Shown piece after piece: positions 35,390 to 44,507 of a stretch of 63,322 bases of DNA. Positions within the stretch are counted from its first letter, which is position 1. Each line of letters starts with the position of its first letter. The notes beneath the pieces were generated by a model. That model was not told the origin of the DNA. It worked only from the letters and a program-made list of their open reading frames with translations, and searched no databases. The position numbers and the translations under genes were made by a program. Source of the DNA: Acidobacteriota bacterium (GTDB taxonomy: Bacteria; Acidobacteriota; Vicinamibacteria; Vicinamibacterales; CAVVIG01); assembly GCA_020850715.1 (NCBI GenBank), contig JADZED010000021.1, forward strand, positions 1-63,322. Direction: 5' to 3'.

Positions 35390-36335
35390 CCTGCAGCAGG
35401 AGCGCCTCGACCCGATCCCTGGTCAGGAACAGGGCTCCCCTGGGGTCGCGGGCGAAGGCAGCCACGTTGTGGATCAGGTGCCGGCCCGGGATCGGGATCC
35501 CTTGCGCCGCGAAGTACTCGCGGATCGCGCGCGGCACGCTGGTCGCGTCCGCGCGAATCGTCGACCCTCGGAAGCTGGCCGCCGGCACTTCGTCGGAAAA
35601 GAAGGCCCCGTCGGGATCGAGCCGCGGCATCAGCCAGGCCAGCACGCTGTCCATCGACGATTCCAGGTCGACGTCGGCCCAGACGAGCGCGAAGCGCTCC
35701 CGCACGAATGGCAGCGACTCCTCGAAGTAGCCCGGAATATAGCCGACCACGTCTTCGCAGCCGAAGGTTCGAATCCTCCGGCGCACCTCGTCGAGCGAGC
35801 CGCCGTAGTCGCCGGTCTTGTAGTGCGCTTCGCCCGGGCTCGTGACCGCCGGCAGGCCGCGGAACGAATCCGCGATCCACAGCTTGCGGCCGAGGAACTT
35901 GCACGCCCAGCTGAGCATCGCCGCGGAGACGCCTTTGAAGCAGCCGCACTCGATCGCATCGCCTGGAATTCCCCATGAGTCCAGGTGGTACAACGACGCC
36001 GCGATGGGCAGCGCGGCATACGGATCGGTGCTGACATAGACCTCGCCTCCCGACCCGGTCTGAAAGGCCGGCGACACGCGATCCCTCCGCGCGTGGCGCA
36101 GGTGGTTCCACACGTCGTAGAACTTGAAGTGCATGGTCGTGAGATAGCTGCGCCAGCGCGCCACCGACCTCAGCGCCAGGCCTTCGGACCCTCGCGCGAT
36201 GTCGAACACGCGATCGACGACGGCGTGATCGGCGGCGGTGCCGGCGTGGATCGTCCGGCGCTGGACCAGGGCGGCCGCCTCGGGGATGTCGAATTCACGT
36301 GCGATCTCCAGCAGGACATCTCTCGGAATGATCAT
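35355..36335 (-). CDS. TylF/MycF-type sugar O-methyltransferase
   Basis: 326 residues. The C-terminal ~210 residues match the macrocin-O-methyltransferase (TylF) family: DAIECGCFKGVSAAMLSWACK (SAM loop), LWIADSFRGLP, FALVWADVDLESSMDSVLAWL and DPDGAFFSDE with metal-ligand Asp/Glu. It would methylate a sugar hydroxyl. It is the only minus-strand gene in the 27-41 kb island. The ATG at 36335 (MIIPRDVLLEIAREFD) is favoured over GTG 36551 further up, which adds low-complexity sequence. Confidence 0.85.
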   Translation of the reverse strand: MIIPRDVLLEIAREFDIPEAAALVQRRTIHAGTAADHAVVDRVFDIARGSEGLALRSVARWRSYLTTMHFKFYDVWNHLRHARRDRVSPAFQTGSGGEVYVSTDPYAALPIAASLYHLDSWGIPGDAIECGCFKGVSAAMLSWACKFLGRKLWIADSFRGLPAVTSPGEAHYKTGDYGGSLDEVRRRIRTFGCEDVVGYIPGYFEESLPFVRERFALVWADVDLESSMDSVLAWLMPRLDPDGAFFSDEVPAASFRGSTIRADATSVPRAIREYFAAQGIPIPGRHLIHNVAAFARDPRGALFLTRDRVEALLLQVSAPRTRAKTA

Positions 36336-36523
36336 GTGCGCTCCAGTGTCGGTGGTCCGTCCGGGCCCGGTCGTCGGGCCGACAGCGTGCCGGCGTTCTC
36401 GCCCCCCTCGTGTTCGAAGATCGGTCCCGAAGTCGACGCGTGGCAATCGCCGTGCCCGCGCGGGCGCACCGGGGTTCGCTGGTACGCCCGTTGCTCGAAT
36501 GGCAGCTGCCTGGAGCGCGACCC

Positions 36524-37423
36524 ATGACCTTGGCGGCAACCAGATCGGCAATCATCTTCGGCGCCGGGGCAACGGGACGCGCCGCGCTGCAGGAGATCCG
36601 GCGGCGGGGCGCGCTCGACGTGCGGGCGTTCGCGGACAATGCTCCGCAGCGGCAGGGCCAGTCGTTCGAGGGGCTGCCCGTCATCTCGCCCGACAGGCTG
36701 GGCGACGTCGACACGGTCGTTGTCGCAAGCCACGGCTGGAACAGCATCGTGCGGCAGCTCCGTGAGCTCGGCGTCGCCGACGATCGCATCGACGTCCATC
36801 CGGTCGATGCTGCGTCCCGAGCCTCGCTGCGGCGCGACGATCCGGCCCCGCACGCCGCCTCCGACCCGCAACGCGCCGCGCCGATGTCGGATCGCATTCA
36901 CTACGCCTGCGGCCAGCGCGTGCTGGACGGGTGGCTGAACGTCGACAACTTCGACGAGTCCTATCCGAACGGCTGCGTCGATCTCGAGCAGCGCCGCCGC
37001 ATCTGCCGCGTCGATCTCGCCGGCCCGCACCCGTTTCCCGACGACGCGTTCCAGTGGGGCTACGCCGAGGACTTCCTGGAGCATCTCACCCAGGCCGAGT
37101 CGCTGGTGTTCCTGTGCGAGGCGTACCGCACGTTTCGACCCGGTGGCGTGCTGCGGCTCTCGTTCCCCGGCCTGCCCGGCGTGCTGCGCCGCCACCTGCG
37201 CGCCGGCGGCGCCGCCGGCGCACTCTCGTGCGTCGACGAGGCGTACGTACGCTGGCGGCACGCGCACTTCTACACTTTCGACAGCCTGGAACTGGTCGCC
37301 TGCCACATCGGCTTCTCACGCGTGGCCAGGTGTGAGTACGGGCACAGCCGCCACCGCGTCCTCCTCCAGGACTCGCGCGAGAGCCAGGCCGACCTGAACG
37401 TCGTCGTGGAGCTGACGAAGTAG
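36524..37423 (+). CDS. Rossmann-module plus SAM-dependent methyltransferase
   Basis: 299 residues. Residues ~7-95 are the nucleotide-binding module seen elsewhere in this island (IIFGAGATGRAALQEI, AFADNAPQRQGQSF, GLPVISPDRLGDVDTVVVASHGW). Residues ~125-295 are a class I methyltransferase of the type that starts with a weak SAM site (INYACGQR-like HYACGQRVLDGWLNVDN) and has AFQWGYAEDFLEHL and FRPGGVLRLSFPG. The fusion suggests a transferase acting on a sugar intermediate recognised by the module. It ends 5 bp before the next gene. Confidence 0.78.
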   Translation: MTLAATRSAIIFGAGATGRAALQEIRRRGALDVRAFADNAPQRQGQSFEGLPVISPDRLGDVDTVVVASHGWNSIVRQLRELGVADDRIDVHPVDAASRASLRRDDPAPHAASDPQRAAPMSDRIHYACGQRVLDGWLNVDNFDESYPNGCVDLEQRRRICRVDLAGPHPFPDDAFQWGYAEDFLEHLTQAESLVFLCEAYRTFRPGGVLRLSFPGLPGVLRRHLRAGGAAGALSCVDEAYVRWRHAHFYTFDSLELVACHIGFSRVARCEYGHSRHRVLLQDSRESQADLNVVVELTK

Positions 37424-37428
37424 CGCCG

Positions 37429-38943
37429 ATGGCCATGGCCGGCACCTCTCCAGGAGGAACGATCATCTACGGCGCCGGCGTCGCCGGCCTCGCCGCGCAC
37501 GCGCTCCTCACGCGGCGCGGCACCTGCGACCTCGTCGGATTCGTCGACGGCAGCCCGCGGAGGCAGGGGACGCGGCTGCTGGGGCTGCCCGTCGCCGCCC
37601 CCGACACGATTGGCGGCCCGGAGCGGATCGTCATCGCGAGCCAGGCGTGGCGCGAGATCGCCGGCGAACTGCTCGCCGCCGGCGTCGAGCGGCGACGGAT
37701 CTCCGTCTATCACCACGGCTCGGCCGAGATCGCGCCGCTCCCCCCGGGGCCTCCCGCGGCCCCGACCATCCTCGTCGTGACCGACGATTGCGTGTCGCCG
37801 GGCCATGGCACCGGAGCCGTGCTGCTCCGGCATCTCGCCGGCTATCCTGCAGATCGTCTCGTCCACGCGTACCTCCGCCGGAAGGGGGATCCGTTCTGGC
37901 CGAACAGCCATGCGCTCGCGGTGGACGGAACGGGGATCGCCGGCAGCATCACGCCGGCTGCGCTGGCCGGTCAACTGCACCGGTCCGGCCTCGCGCCGGA
38001 CGTCGTCTACGCCAACGTGTTCGGCGAGCCTGGCCTGGAGGCGATCGAGGCGCTGGCCGCCGCGCTCGGCGGCAGGACGCCGATCGTCCAGCACTTCCAC
38101 GATCTGCTCTGGACCGACGAGACCGCGTTCGATCGCGTACTGATCCGCGTGGCACCGTCGATCGACGCGTTCTGGGCGATTACCGACGGCCTGGGACAGC
38201 GGGTGGCGTCGCGCATCGGTCGCCCGGTGGAGACGATGAACACGTTCAAGTGCGACATCGCGCCGAGCTTCAAGCGCGAGCACCGCGGCCTCGACGATCG
38301 CTTCCAGGTCGTGATGCTCGGCAACGCGCACATGCCGTGGGTGCTCCATCACGTGCGGCAGGTGTGGCGGCGTCTGGCGATCGAGGTTCCGGGGCTGCGC
38401 CCGATTCGCTGGTTCGCGTACCCCACGTCGGCGCTGTACGTGCGCGACGCCGGCGTCGACGTCGAGCCCGAGATCGAGTACTACGGCTACCTGAACGACC
38501 GGCGGCTGCACGAGCAGTTGTGCCGGGCCGATCTGGCGCTGGTGCCCTTCAACGTCGCCGACGATCCCGAATACCACTACGCCGAGTACTCGGTGCCGTC
38601 GCGGATCACCGAATTCCTCAACGCCGGCGTGCCGATCTTCGCGGCGGCCGGGCGACACACAGAGACCTGGCGGTTCCTGACCGGACACGGCGTCGGGTGC
38701 TGCGCGACGATCGGCGACGAGGCGTCGTTCGGGCGCGCGCTCCTCGGACTGATGCGCGACACGCCGCGCCGGATGGCGCTCGGCCGGCGCGGACGCGCCT
38801 TCGCCGAGGCGCACTGCGATGTCCGCGCGTATCGGCGGACGCTGCGCGACGCGCTGGTCCGCGTCTCGGGCTGGGCGCCGCCATCGATCCCATCGATTCA
38901 CGACGGTCCGCTGCGAGCGGACGAGGAGCTGCACCATGCGTAA
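37429..38943 (+). CDS. Rossmann-module plus GT4-like glycosyltransferase
   Basis: 504 residues. Residues ~10-95 are the same module (IIYGAGVAGLAAHALL, GFVDGSPRRQGTRLLGLPV, ERIVIASQAW). The remainder (~110-490) is a GT-B glycosyltransferase with a first-half VVTDDCVSPGHGTGAVLLRHLAG, a QHFHDLLWTDE segment, and a nucleotide-sugar region SVPSRITEFLNAGVPIFAAAG that resembles family 4. It would add a sugar in glycan assembly. It overlaps the downstream epimerase gene by 8 bp. Confidence 0.82.
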   Translation: MAMAGTSPGGTIIYGAGVAGLAAHALLTRRGTCDLVGFVDGSPRRQGTRLLGLPVAAPDTIGGPERIVIASQAWREIAGELLAAGVERRRISVYHHGSAEIAPLPPGPPAAPTILVVTDDCVSPGHGTGAVLLRHLAGYPADRLVHAYLRRKGDPFWPNSHALAVDGTGIAGSITPAALAGQLHRSGLAPDVVYANVFGEPGLEAIEALAAALGGRTPIVQHFHDLLWTDETAFDRVLIRVAPSIDAFWAITDGLGQRVASRIGRPVETMNTFKCDIAPSFKREHRGLDDRFQVVMLGNAHMPWVLHHVRQVWRRLAIEVPGLRPIRWFAYPTSALYVRDAGVDVEPEIEYYGYLNDRRLHEQLCRADLALVPFNVADDPEYHYAEYSVPSRITEFLNAGVPIFAAAGRHTETWRFLTGHGVGCCATIGDEASFGRALLGLMRDTPRRMALGRRGRAFAEAHCDVRAYRRTLRDALVRVSGWAPPSIPSIHDGPLRADEELHHA

Positions 38944-39928
38944 GGAACTGGCCGTCGTCTGCGGCGCCGGCGGCTTCATCGGCGGCCACCTCGTCGCCCG
39001 CCTGCTCGAGGCCGGCCGCTACCGGGTGCGCGGCGTCGACGTCAAGCCGTTCGGCGACTGGTTCCAGCGCTTCGCCCGGTGCGACAACCGCGTGCTCGAT
39101 CTCCGGCTGAAAGCCTCGTGCGAGGAGGCGGTCGCTGACGCGGCGATCGTCTACAACCTGGCGGCGGACATGGGCGGAATGGGCTTCATCGAGCGCAACA
39201 AGGCGCTCTGCATGCTGAGCGTTCTCGTCAACACGCACCTGCTCGTCGCCGCGCGCGACGCCGGCGTCCGCCGGTTCTTCTATGCGTCGTCTGCCTGCGT
39301 CTATGCCGCCGACAAGCAGCGCGCGACCGACAACCCCGGCCTGCGTGAAGCCGATGCCTACCCGGCGATGCCGGAGGACGGCTACGGCTGGGAGAAGCTG
39401 TTCAGCGAGCGCATGTGCAGGCACTTCCACGAGGACTTCGGCCTGGAGGTCCGCGTCGCGCGCTTTCACAACGTGTACGGGCCGCACGGAACCTACGACG
39501 GCGGCCGCGAGAAGGCGCCGGCCGCGATCTGCCGGAAGGTGCACCAGGCGGTGCGCCGCCGCGATCCGGCCATCCAGATCTGGGGTGACGGGGCACAGAC
39601 ACGCAGCTTCATGTTCATCGACGACTGCATCGAAGGCATCGAACGCCTGATGGCCAGCGACGTTCGCGAGCCGATCAACCTCGGCAGCAGCGAGATGGTG
39701 TCGGTGAACGAGCTCGTGTCGATCGTCGAGCGGATCGCCGGCGTGACGCTGCAGCGCCGGTACGACCTGTCGGCGCCCAAGGGCGTGCGGGGGCGCAACA
39801 GCGAGAACACGCGGATCCGGCAGCTCCTCGGGTGGGAGCCCGCGACGAGGCTTGCCGATGGCATGGCGAGAACCTACCGCTGGATCGCCGGCGAGCTGGA
39901 TCGCGCGTCCGCGCGCGCCGTCGCGTAG
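38936..39928 (+). CDS. GDP-mannose 3,5-epimerase-like SDR enzyme
   Basis: 330 residues, an extended SDR with CGAGGFIGGHLVARLLEAG at the N-terminus. The YNLAADMGGMGFIERNKA block, SSACVYAADKQ, the catalytic YGWEK (YxxxK) and GPHGTYDGGREKAPAA are hallmarks of the GDP-mannose-3,5-epimerase-like branch, which makes GDP-L-galactose in plants and related sugars in bacteria. It may prepare an activated sugar for the glycan made by its neighbours; the exact substrate is not decidable from sequence. Confidence 0.85.
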   Translation: MRKELAVVCGAGGFIGGHLVARLLEAGRYRVRGVDVKPFGDWFQRFARCDNRVLDLRLKASCEEAVADAAIVYNLAADMGGMGFIERNKALCMLSVLVNTHLLVAARDAGVRRFFYASSACVYAADKQRATDNPGLREADAYPAMPEDGYGWEKLFSERMCRHFHEDFGLEVRVARFHNVYGPHGTYDGGREKAPAAICRKVHQAVRRRDPAIQIWGDGAQTRSFMFIDDCIEGIERLMASDVREPINLGSSEMVSVNELVSIVERIAGVTLQRRYDLSAPKGVRGRNSENTRIRQLLGWEPATRLADGMARTYRWIAGELDRASARAVA

Positions 39929-39951
39929 TGCCGCGCCGCGCGCCCGGCCCG

Positions 39952-41121
39952 ATGTCCGACCTGACGATTGCGATCTGCGCGCGCAATGCCGCCCTCACCG
40001 TGGCGCGTGCGATCGCATCGTGCCTGCCCGAGCCGGGGTGCCGGCTGCTTCTCGTCGACGACCAGAGCGCGGATGCCACGATCGAGCGGGCAAGGGCGGT
40101 CGCCGGATCGAGACTCGACGTCGTGCGCACCGCAGCGCCCGGCGGCATCGGCGCGGCGCGCCGCCTCGGCCTGGACGCGATCCGGACACCCTGTGCGGCG
40201 TGGCTCGATGCCGACGACGCATGGGTCCCGGGCCGCGGCGCGCGAATTCTGCAGGCGCTCGAGGCCGGCGCCGACATCGTCGCCGACCCCATCGATCTGT
40301 TCGACGGCCCGACGGGCGCCCATCTCCGCCGGCTGCCGATTCCAGCCTTTCTCGCCGCGCGAGGCGGCGCCCTGCGGCTGTTCGAGCGGAATTTCCTGCC
40401 GGGTGACACGCAGGTCGGATTCCGCACGGCGATGTTCCGTGCGGTTGGGGGATACGACGCCAGCCTGGTCGGCCCCGAGAGCTACGACATCCTGCTGCGC
40501 GCGATCGCCGCCGGCGCCCGGCTCGGCCTCGGCGCGAAGGCTGGCTATCGGATGTACGCATATCCGGAGAGCGTCTCGCGGGATCTGGATCGCCAGCGCG
40601 CGGCGCTCGCCAAGGTGGCGGCGAAGCACCCGTACGCGCACGTGCGGCGCGCCTATCTCGCATCGGACTACACGGCGCGCGTGGCCGGCTGGGCGCTCGT
40701 GGCGCTCGCGTTGTATCGGGGCGATCCGCTCTCCGCGCTCGCCTTCGTGGACGACGCGTCGCCGCCCGGGGGCGATCCGCGCGAGGTGCTGGAGCCCGAA
40801 GGGCCGTGGCCCATGTGCGAGGGATGGCGCCGGACGTTCGCCCGCGGGGCGGCGCTGCTGATGATTGGCGAAGCGGACGCGGCGCGCCTCGAGTGCGAGC
40901 AAGCCGAGGCGCTCGGGACAACCGCCGAGGCGGCGAACAACCTCGGGGTCGCGCTGGCCCGGGTCGGCGACCGCGCGGCCGCCGACCGGTGGTTCGCGCG
41001 CGCGGCTGCCCGGTTTCCAGGCTATCGCGACGCGCGGCTCAACGCCGCGGCCGCCATGCCCAGCCACATCACGACGCATCCCCTGCGCCGCCTCGCCGCC
41101 CGTGCCGAATACGCGGCCTGA
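39952..41121 (+). CDS. family 2 glycosyltransferase with C-terminal TPR-like repeats
   Basis: 389 residues. A GT-A domain (~1-230) shows LTIAICARNAALTVARAIASC, LLLVDDQSADATIERA and AAWLDADDAWVPGRG (DxD-type), with VGFRTAMFRAVGGYD later. The C-terminal ~110 residues are TPR-like helices (RGAALLMIGEADAARLECEQAEALG, AANNLGVALARVGDRAAADRWF). An alternative GTG at 39928 is coupled to the epimerase stop (TAGTG). It closes the plus-strand part of the island; the convergent motB-2 gene follows after 99 bp. Confidence 0.85.
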   Translation: MSDLTIAICARNAALTVARAIASCLPEPGCRLLLVDDQSADATIERARAVAGSRLDVVRTAAPGGIGAARRLGLDAIRTPCAAWLDADDAWVPGRGARILQALEAGADIVADPIDLFDGPTGAHLRRLPIPAFLAARGGALRLFERNFLPGDTQVGFRTAMFRAVGGYDASLVGPESYDILLRAIAAGARLGLGAKAGYRMYAYPESVSRDLDRQRAALAKVAAKHPYAHVRRAYLASDYTARVAGWALVALALYRGDPLSALAFVDDASPPGGDPREVLEPEGPWPMCEGWRRTFARGAALLMIGEADAARLECEQAEALGTTAEAANNLGVALARVGDRAAADRWFARAAARFPGYRDARLNAAAAMPSHITTHPLRRLAARAEYAA

Positions 41122-41220
41122 TCCGCTCAACTGGCGCGATGCGCGGGTCGAGGCGCAGGAGCGGGCCGTGTCAGGGGCAGACGCCCGGCCGGCGCGCCGG
41201 TTCCCGAAGGACGAAGGGCG

Positions 41221-41988
41221 TCATCGCCGCTCGTCCATCGACGGCGGCTCTTCGCGGCGCCGCGTCCCGGCGGTGAGCACCACCAGATCGACGCGCCGGT
41301 TGTGGGCGCGATCCTCGGGCGTGGCGTTGCCGGCGCGCGGACGGAATTCGCCGTATCCCGCCGCGGAGAGCCGTGAGGGCTGCAGCCCGGTGCGGTCGAT
41401 GAAGAACTGCACGACCCGCGTCGCGCGCGCCGTCGACAGCTCCCAGTTGGAGTCGAAGCGTACCGTGTGAATCGGCGTGTCGTCGGTGTGGCCTTCGATG
41501 CGAACGGCGTCGGAGGTGCCGCCCAGGATTGCCGCCACGCGACCGAGCACCGCCTCGAGGTCGGGCGAGAGATCGGCGCTGCCGACCGCAAACGCGCCCG
41601 CCTCGGGAATGGAGACGATCGTACCGCGGGCATCCTCGGAGATCTCCACGCGGCCGGCACGCACGTCGTCGGCGAGGCCTCGCCTGATCAGCTCCCGCGT
41701 CGAAACGGCCGCGGGGTCCACACCGCCTTCGCCGGCGGGCAGCACGCCGGTCCCGCCGGGACGAATCGAGGCGCCGCCGGGCAGGACGCCGACGCCGTCG
41801 CCCCCGGATCGGTCTGCCTCGAATGCGCGCTGCAACCCCTCTGCGATCGGCAGGAGCTTCGCCGAGTCGACGGCGGAGCTCGCGTACAGCGTCGTGAAGA
41901 GGGCGAACAGCAGCGTGATGAAATCGGCGTACGGAATCAGCCAGCGATCGCGCGGCGGGCGAACGATGGCACCTCGACGAAGGCGCAT
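41221..41988 (-). CDS. second MotB-type stator protein
   Basis: 255 residues. A short basic N-terminus precedes a TM helix with the proton-path Asp22 (LIPYADFITLLFALFTTLYA), a Gly-rich linker, and an OmpA-like domain (~135-245; IEGHTDDTPIHTVRF, ELSTARATRVVQFF, HNRRVDLVVL). It differs clearly from the MotB at 24864 (~30% by eye), so this is a distinct stator set rather than a recent copy. It lies 1 bp after the motA-2 stop and ends the nonulosonic-acid operon. Confidence 0.93.
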   Translation of the reverse strand: MRLRRGAIVRPPRDRWLIPYADFITLLFALFTTLYASSAVDSAKLLPIAEGLQRAFEADRSGGDGVGVLPGGASIRPGGTGVLPAGEGGVDPAAVSTRELIRRGLADDVRAGRVEISEDARGTIVSIPEAGAFAVGSADLSPDLEAVLGRVAAILGGTSDAVRIEGHTDDTPIHTVRFDSNWELSTARATRVVQFFIDRTGLQPSRLSAAGYGEFRPRAGNATPEDRAHNRRVDLVVLTAGTRRREEPPSMDERR

Positions 41989-41989
41989 G

Positions 41990-42787
41990 TCACGCGGCCC
42001 GATCGGACACAGATGCCCGCGCACCGGCCTCCGCGACGAAGGCGAGAAGCTGCTCCTCCAGCGTCCGCGGGTGCATGCCGGCCTGGATGGCCGTCATCCC
42101 CTCGATGACGAGCTCGCGCGTCACCGCGTCGGCACGCGCCGCGGCGCGCATGCGGGTGGCGAGCGGCATGAAGAGGAGGTTGGCCGACGCGACGCCGTAC
42201 ACGGTGGCGACGAACGCGACCGCGATGCCCTCCCCGAGGCGCGACGGGCTGGCCAGGTGTTCCATCACCTGGATCAGGCCGAGCACCGCGCCGAGGATCC
42301 CCATGGTCGGCGCATATCCGGCCGCGGCTTCGAGCACCCCGGCGCACGCCTCGTCGCGATCCTCACGCGTGCGGCTGTCGATCTCGAGCGCACGCCGGAT
42401 GTCGTCCGGCCGATGCCCGTCGACGGCGAGCTCGAGCGCACGCGCCAGAAACAAGTCGCCCGCGTCGGCGATATCCCGCTCGAGCACCAGCACGCCCCGT
42501 CGTCGTGTGCACATCGCGTACTGCTTGAACTGGCCGACCAGCGCGAGCTCGGAGACCGGCCGCGTCAGGAAAGCGCGGGCCGCCGCGGCGATCGCGCGTC
42601 GAAGCGTCTCGAAGGGAAAGCTCACGAGGAGCGCGGCCGCGGTGCCGCCGAACACGACGAGGGCGGCCGCTCCCTGGGCGAGCGTTCGCAGCGCGCCGCC
42701 CTCCAGCCACTGGCAGCCGGCGACCAGGGCGACCGTCAGGGCCACCCCGGCGACCGATGTCGGATCCAGGCGCCGCGCCGCGGTCAT
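41990..42787 (-). CDS. second MotA-type stator protein
   Basis: 265 residues with four predicted TM helices and the MotA/TolQ signature YAPTMGILGAVLGLIQVMEHL, plus VAFVATVYGVASANLLFMPLATRMR. It pairs with the adjacent MotB-2 to form an alternative stator, perhaps using another ion or working at a different load. Its ATG overlaps the cytidylyltransferase stop (ATGA), so it is translated from the sugar operon. Confidence 0.93.
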   Translation of the reverse strand: MTAARRLDPTSVAGVALTVALVAGCQWLEGGALRTLAQGAAALVVFGGTAAALLVSFPFETLRRAIAAAARAFLTRPVSELALVGQFKQYAMCTRRRGVLVLERDIADAGDLFLARALELAVDGHRPDDIRRALEIDSRTREDRDEACAGVLEAAAGYAPTMGILGAVLGLIQVMEHLASPSRLGEGIAVAFVATVYGVASANLLFMPLATRMRAAARADAVTRELVIEGMTAIQAGMHPRTLEEQLLAFVAEAGARASVSDRAA

Positions 42788-43503
42788 CGGGCGGCTCCGG
42801 CGGCGCCGCCGCGATTCCCGACTCCGTCGAGCTGTCGCGCGGCGGCGACGATGTCGGCGAGCGGAGCGTTGTCGAACGCGTCGTCGCCCACTTCGGCAAT
42901 CAGGCGGCGCATGGCTGCCAGATCCTCGGGGGTGTCGACCGTCAGCCGCAGCCTGGGCGCGCGCACGTTCGTGGGGGCCATCGGCGTGAGCGTGCGGAAC
43001 CGCCGATCGCGGCGGATGAACGGCGTCACGTGCTCCCGATCGTACGGATCGGTGGCGAGCTCGGCCGCCTGCCGCAGCGCCCTGGCCGCGATCGCCTCGA
43101 CCGCGGTGCCGATGGGCAGACCGCCCTCGACCACGTGATCGACTCCCGTGCGGGCGAGCAGCGCGACGGTGCGCTGCGGGCCGTCGGCATCGACCGCCGG
43201 ATTGTCTCCTGTCGCCCGCACGACCACGTCGAGCCCGAACCGGGCGATGGCCTCGACGACGCGATCCAGGACGTCGTCTGCCGCACCGCGCACGACCGGA
43301 ACGCCCGCGCGGTCGGCCAGTTCGGCGAGCGGATCGTCTTCCGCGCGACGCGTGGTCGCGAGCACGACCGGCATCGACGAGCGGCTCCGGAGACGCGCGA
43401 TGCAGCGCTCGATGAGCGTGCGCCGCCCGAGCAGAGCCAGCGCCTTGCCCGGCAGGCGGGACGATCCCATCCGTGCCTGGAGGAGGACGGCGACGCTCTG
43501 CAT
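42784..43503 (-). CDS. CMP-nonulosonic-acid cytidylyltransferase (SpsF/NeuA-like)
   Basis: 239 residues. The nucleotidyltransferase N-terminus VAVLLQARMGSSRLPGKAL, LATTRRAEDDPLAEL and VRATGDNPAVDADG match the SpsF/CMP-sugar synthetase group. It would activate the nonulosonic acid with CTP before transfer by the Maf protein. The ATG shares one base with the ATP-grasp stop (TGATG). Confidence 0.88.
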   Translation of the reverse strand: MQSVAVLLQARMGSSRLPGKALALLGRRTLIERCIARLRSRSSMPVVLATTRRAEDDPLAELADRAGVPVVRGAADDVLDRVVEAIARFGLDVVVRATGDNPAVDADGPQRTVALLARTGVDHVVEGGLPIGTAVEAIAARALRQAAELATDPYDREHVTPFIRRDRRFRTLTPMAPTNVRAPRLRLTVDTPEDLAAMRRLIAEVGDDAFDNAPLADIVAAARQLDGVGNRGGAAGAAR

Positions 43504-44507
43504 CAGGCCACCTCGCGCGCCGCCGGCTGGCGAAGACGTTCGAGCCGCACGTCGGCGTCGTCGAGGAACACGCCCGACTCGTAGCTCGTCATCCACAGGC
43601 CGGCGCTGAAACGGCCGATGGCCGACGCCACAGGCCTGCCCGAGGAGATGTCCAGCAGCAGCCGCGGAAAGTCGGCGCCGGCCGCGATTGTGAGCGGAAT
43701 CCCGCCCGAGAACCGCGGATTGATCTCGAAGACGACCGGCCGCCCGTGCACCATGCGGCACTGGATGTTGATCGGGCCGAAGAAACGCAGCGCCCCCGCG
43801 CACGCCGCGGCCAGGTCGAACATCCGCGGATCGTTGACGGTCCGGCCCCGATCCATGACGCCCGAACGGATGACGACGCGCTCGCGGGGCACGATCGACA
43901 CGGGGTGTCCGGCGCGATCGCACATCACGTCGAGCGTGAACTCCGGACCGTCGAGATACGGCTGAACCACCGGGTCAGCCACGTACTCGAGGAAGAAGGC
44001 CAGTTCGCGTTCGTTCCGGATCGGGTAGGCGCCGACCCCTCCGCGGCCGTACCGCGGCTTGACGAACAGCGGGAAGGGGGGAGCCGGCGGCAGCGCGGGC
44101 GCGAGGAACGATTCGGCCGCCTCGACGCCGGCAGCGCGCAGGACGCGGCAGGTCTCGAACTTATCGTTGCACGTCAGGGTCGTCTCGACCGGCGAGACGG
44201 CGACGACGATGCCGTACCGAGCAAACGTCGGCGCGGCCGCCGCGAGGATCGGCAGTTCGTCGTCGATCGTCGGCACGACCAGGTGCACCCGCTCGGCGAG
44301 GCTGATCGCCAGGATCTCGCCTGCGTATCCTGGATCGGCCGCAATCGGCACCCGATACGCGCGATCGGCCGCGTACACGGCGGGCGAGAGCGGATTGATG
44401 TCCGTCACGATGACCCGGCCGCCCGCGCCGGCGATTGCACGACGAAAGGCGGCCACGAGCGGCACGCGACGAGATGCCGCCGTGATGAGCACGTCAGGCG
44501 ACCGCAT
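43503..44507 (-). CDS. ATP-grasp ligase of the carbamoyl-phosphate-synthase type
   Basis: 334 residues: a pre-ATP-grasp Rossmann half (VLITAASRRVPLVAAF, VTDINPLSPAVYAA) and an ATP-grasp fold with FPLFVKPRYGRGGVGAYPIRN and PVVFEINPRFSGGIPLTIAAG (metal-binding Glu-Ile-Asn). It probably joins a carboxylate to an amine. Standard pseudaminic and legionaminic pathways do not need such an enzyme, so it could add an aminoacyl or other acyl substituent to the sugar. It is co-transcribed, with a 14-bp overlap with the neuB-like gene upstream. Confidence 0.85.
   Translation of the reverse strand: MRSPDVLITAASRRVPLVAAFRRAIAGAGGRVIVTDINPLSPAVYAADRAYRVPIAADPGYAGEILAISLAERVHLVVPTIDDELPILAAAAPTFARYGIVVAVSPVETTLTCNDKFETCRVLRAAGVEAAESFLAPALPPAPPFPLFVKPRYGRGGVGAYPIRNERELAFFLEYVADPVVQPYLDGPEFTLDVMCDRAGHPVSIVPRERVVIRSGVMDRGRTVNDPRMFDLAAACAGALRFFGPINIQCRMVHGRPVVFEINPRFSGGIPLTIAAGADFPRLLLDISSGRPVASAIGRFSAGLWMTSYESGVFLDDADVRLERLRQPAAREVA

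Noticed and set aside
41189..41200. CCGGCGCGCCGG palindrome between glycosyltransferase and motB-2
   Set aside because: Palindromic but short, no T-run; such GC palindromes are common in this DNA, so a terminator was not called.
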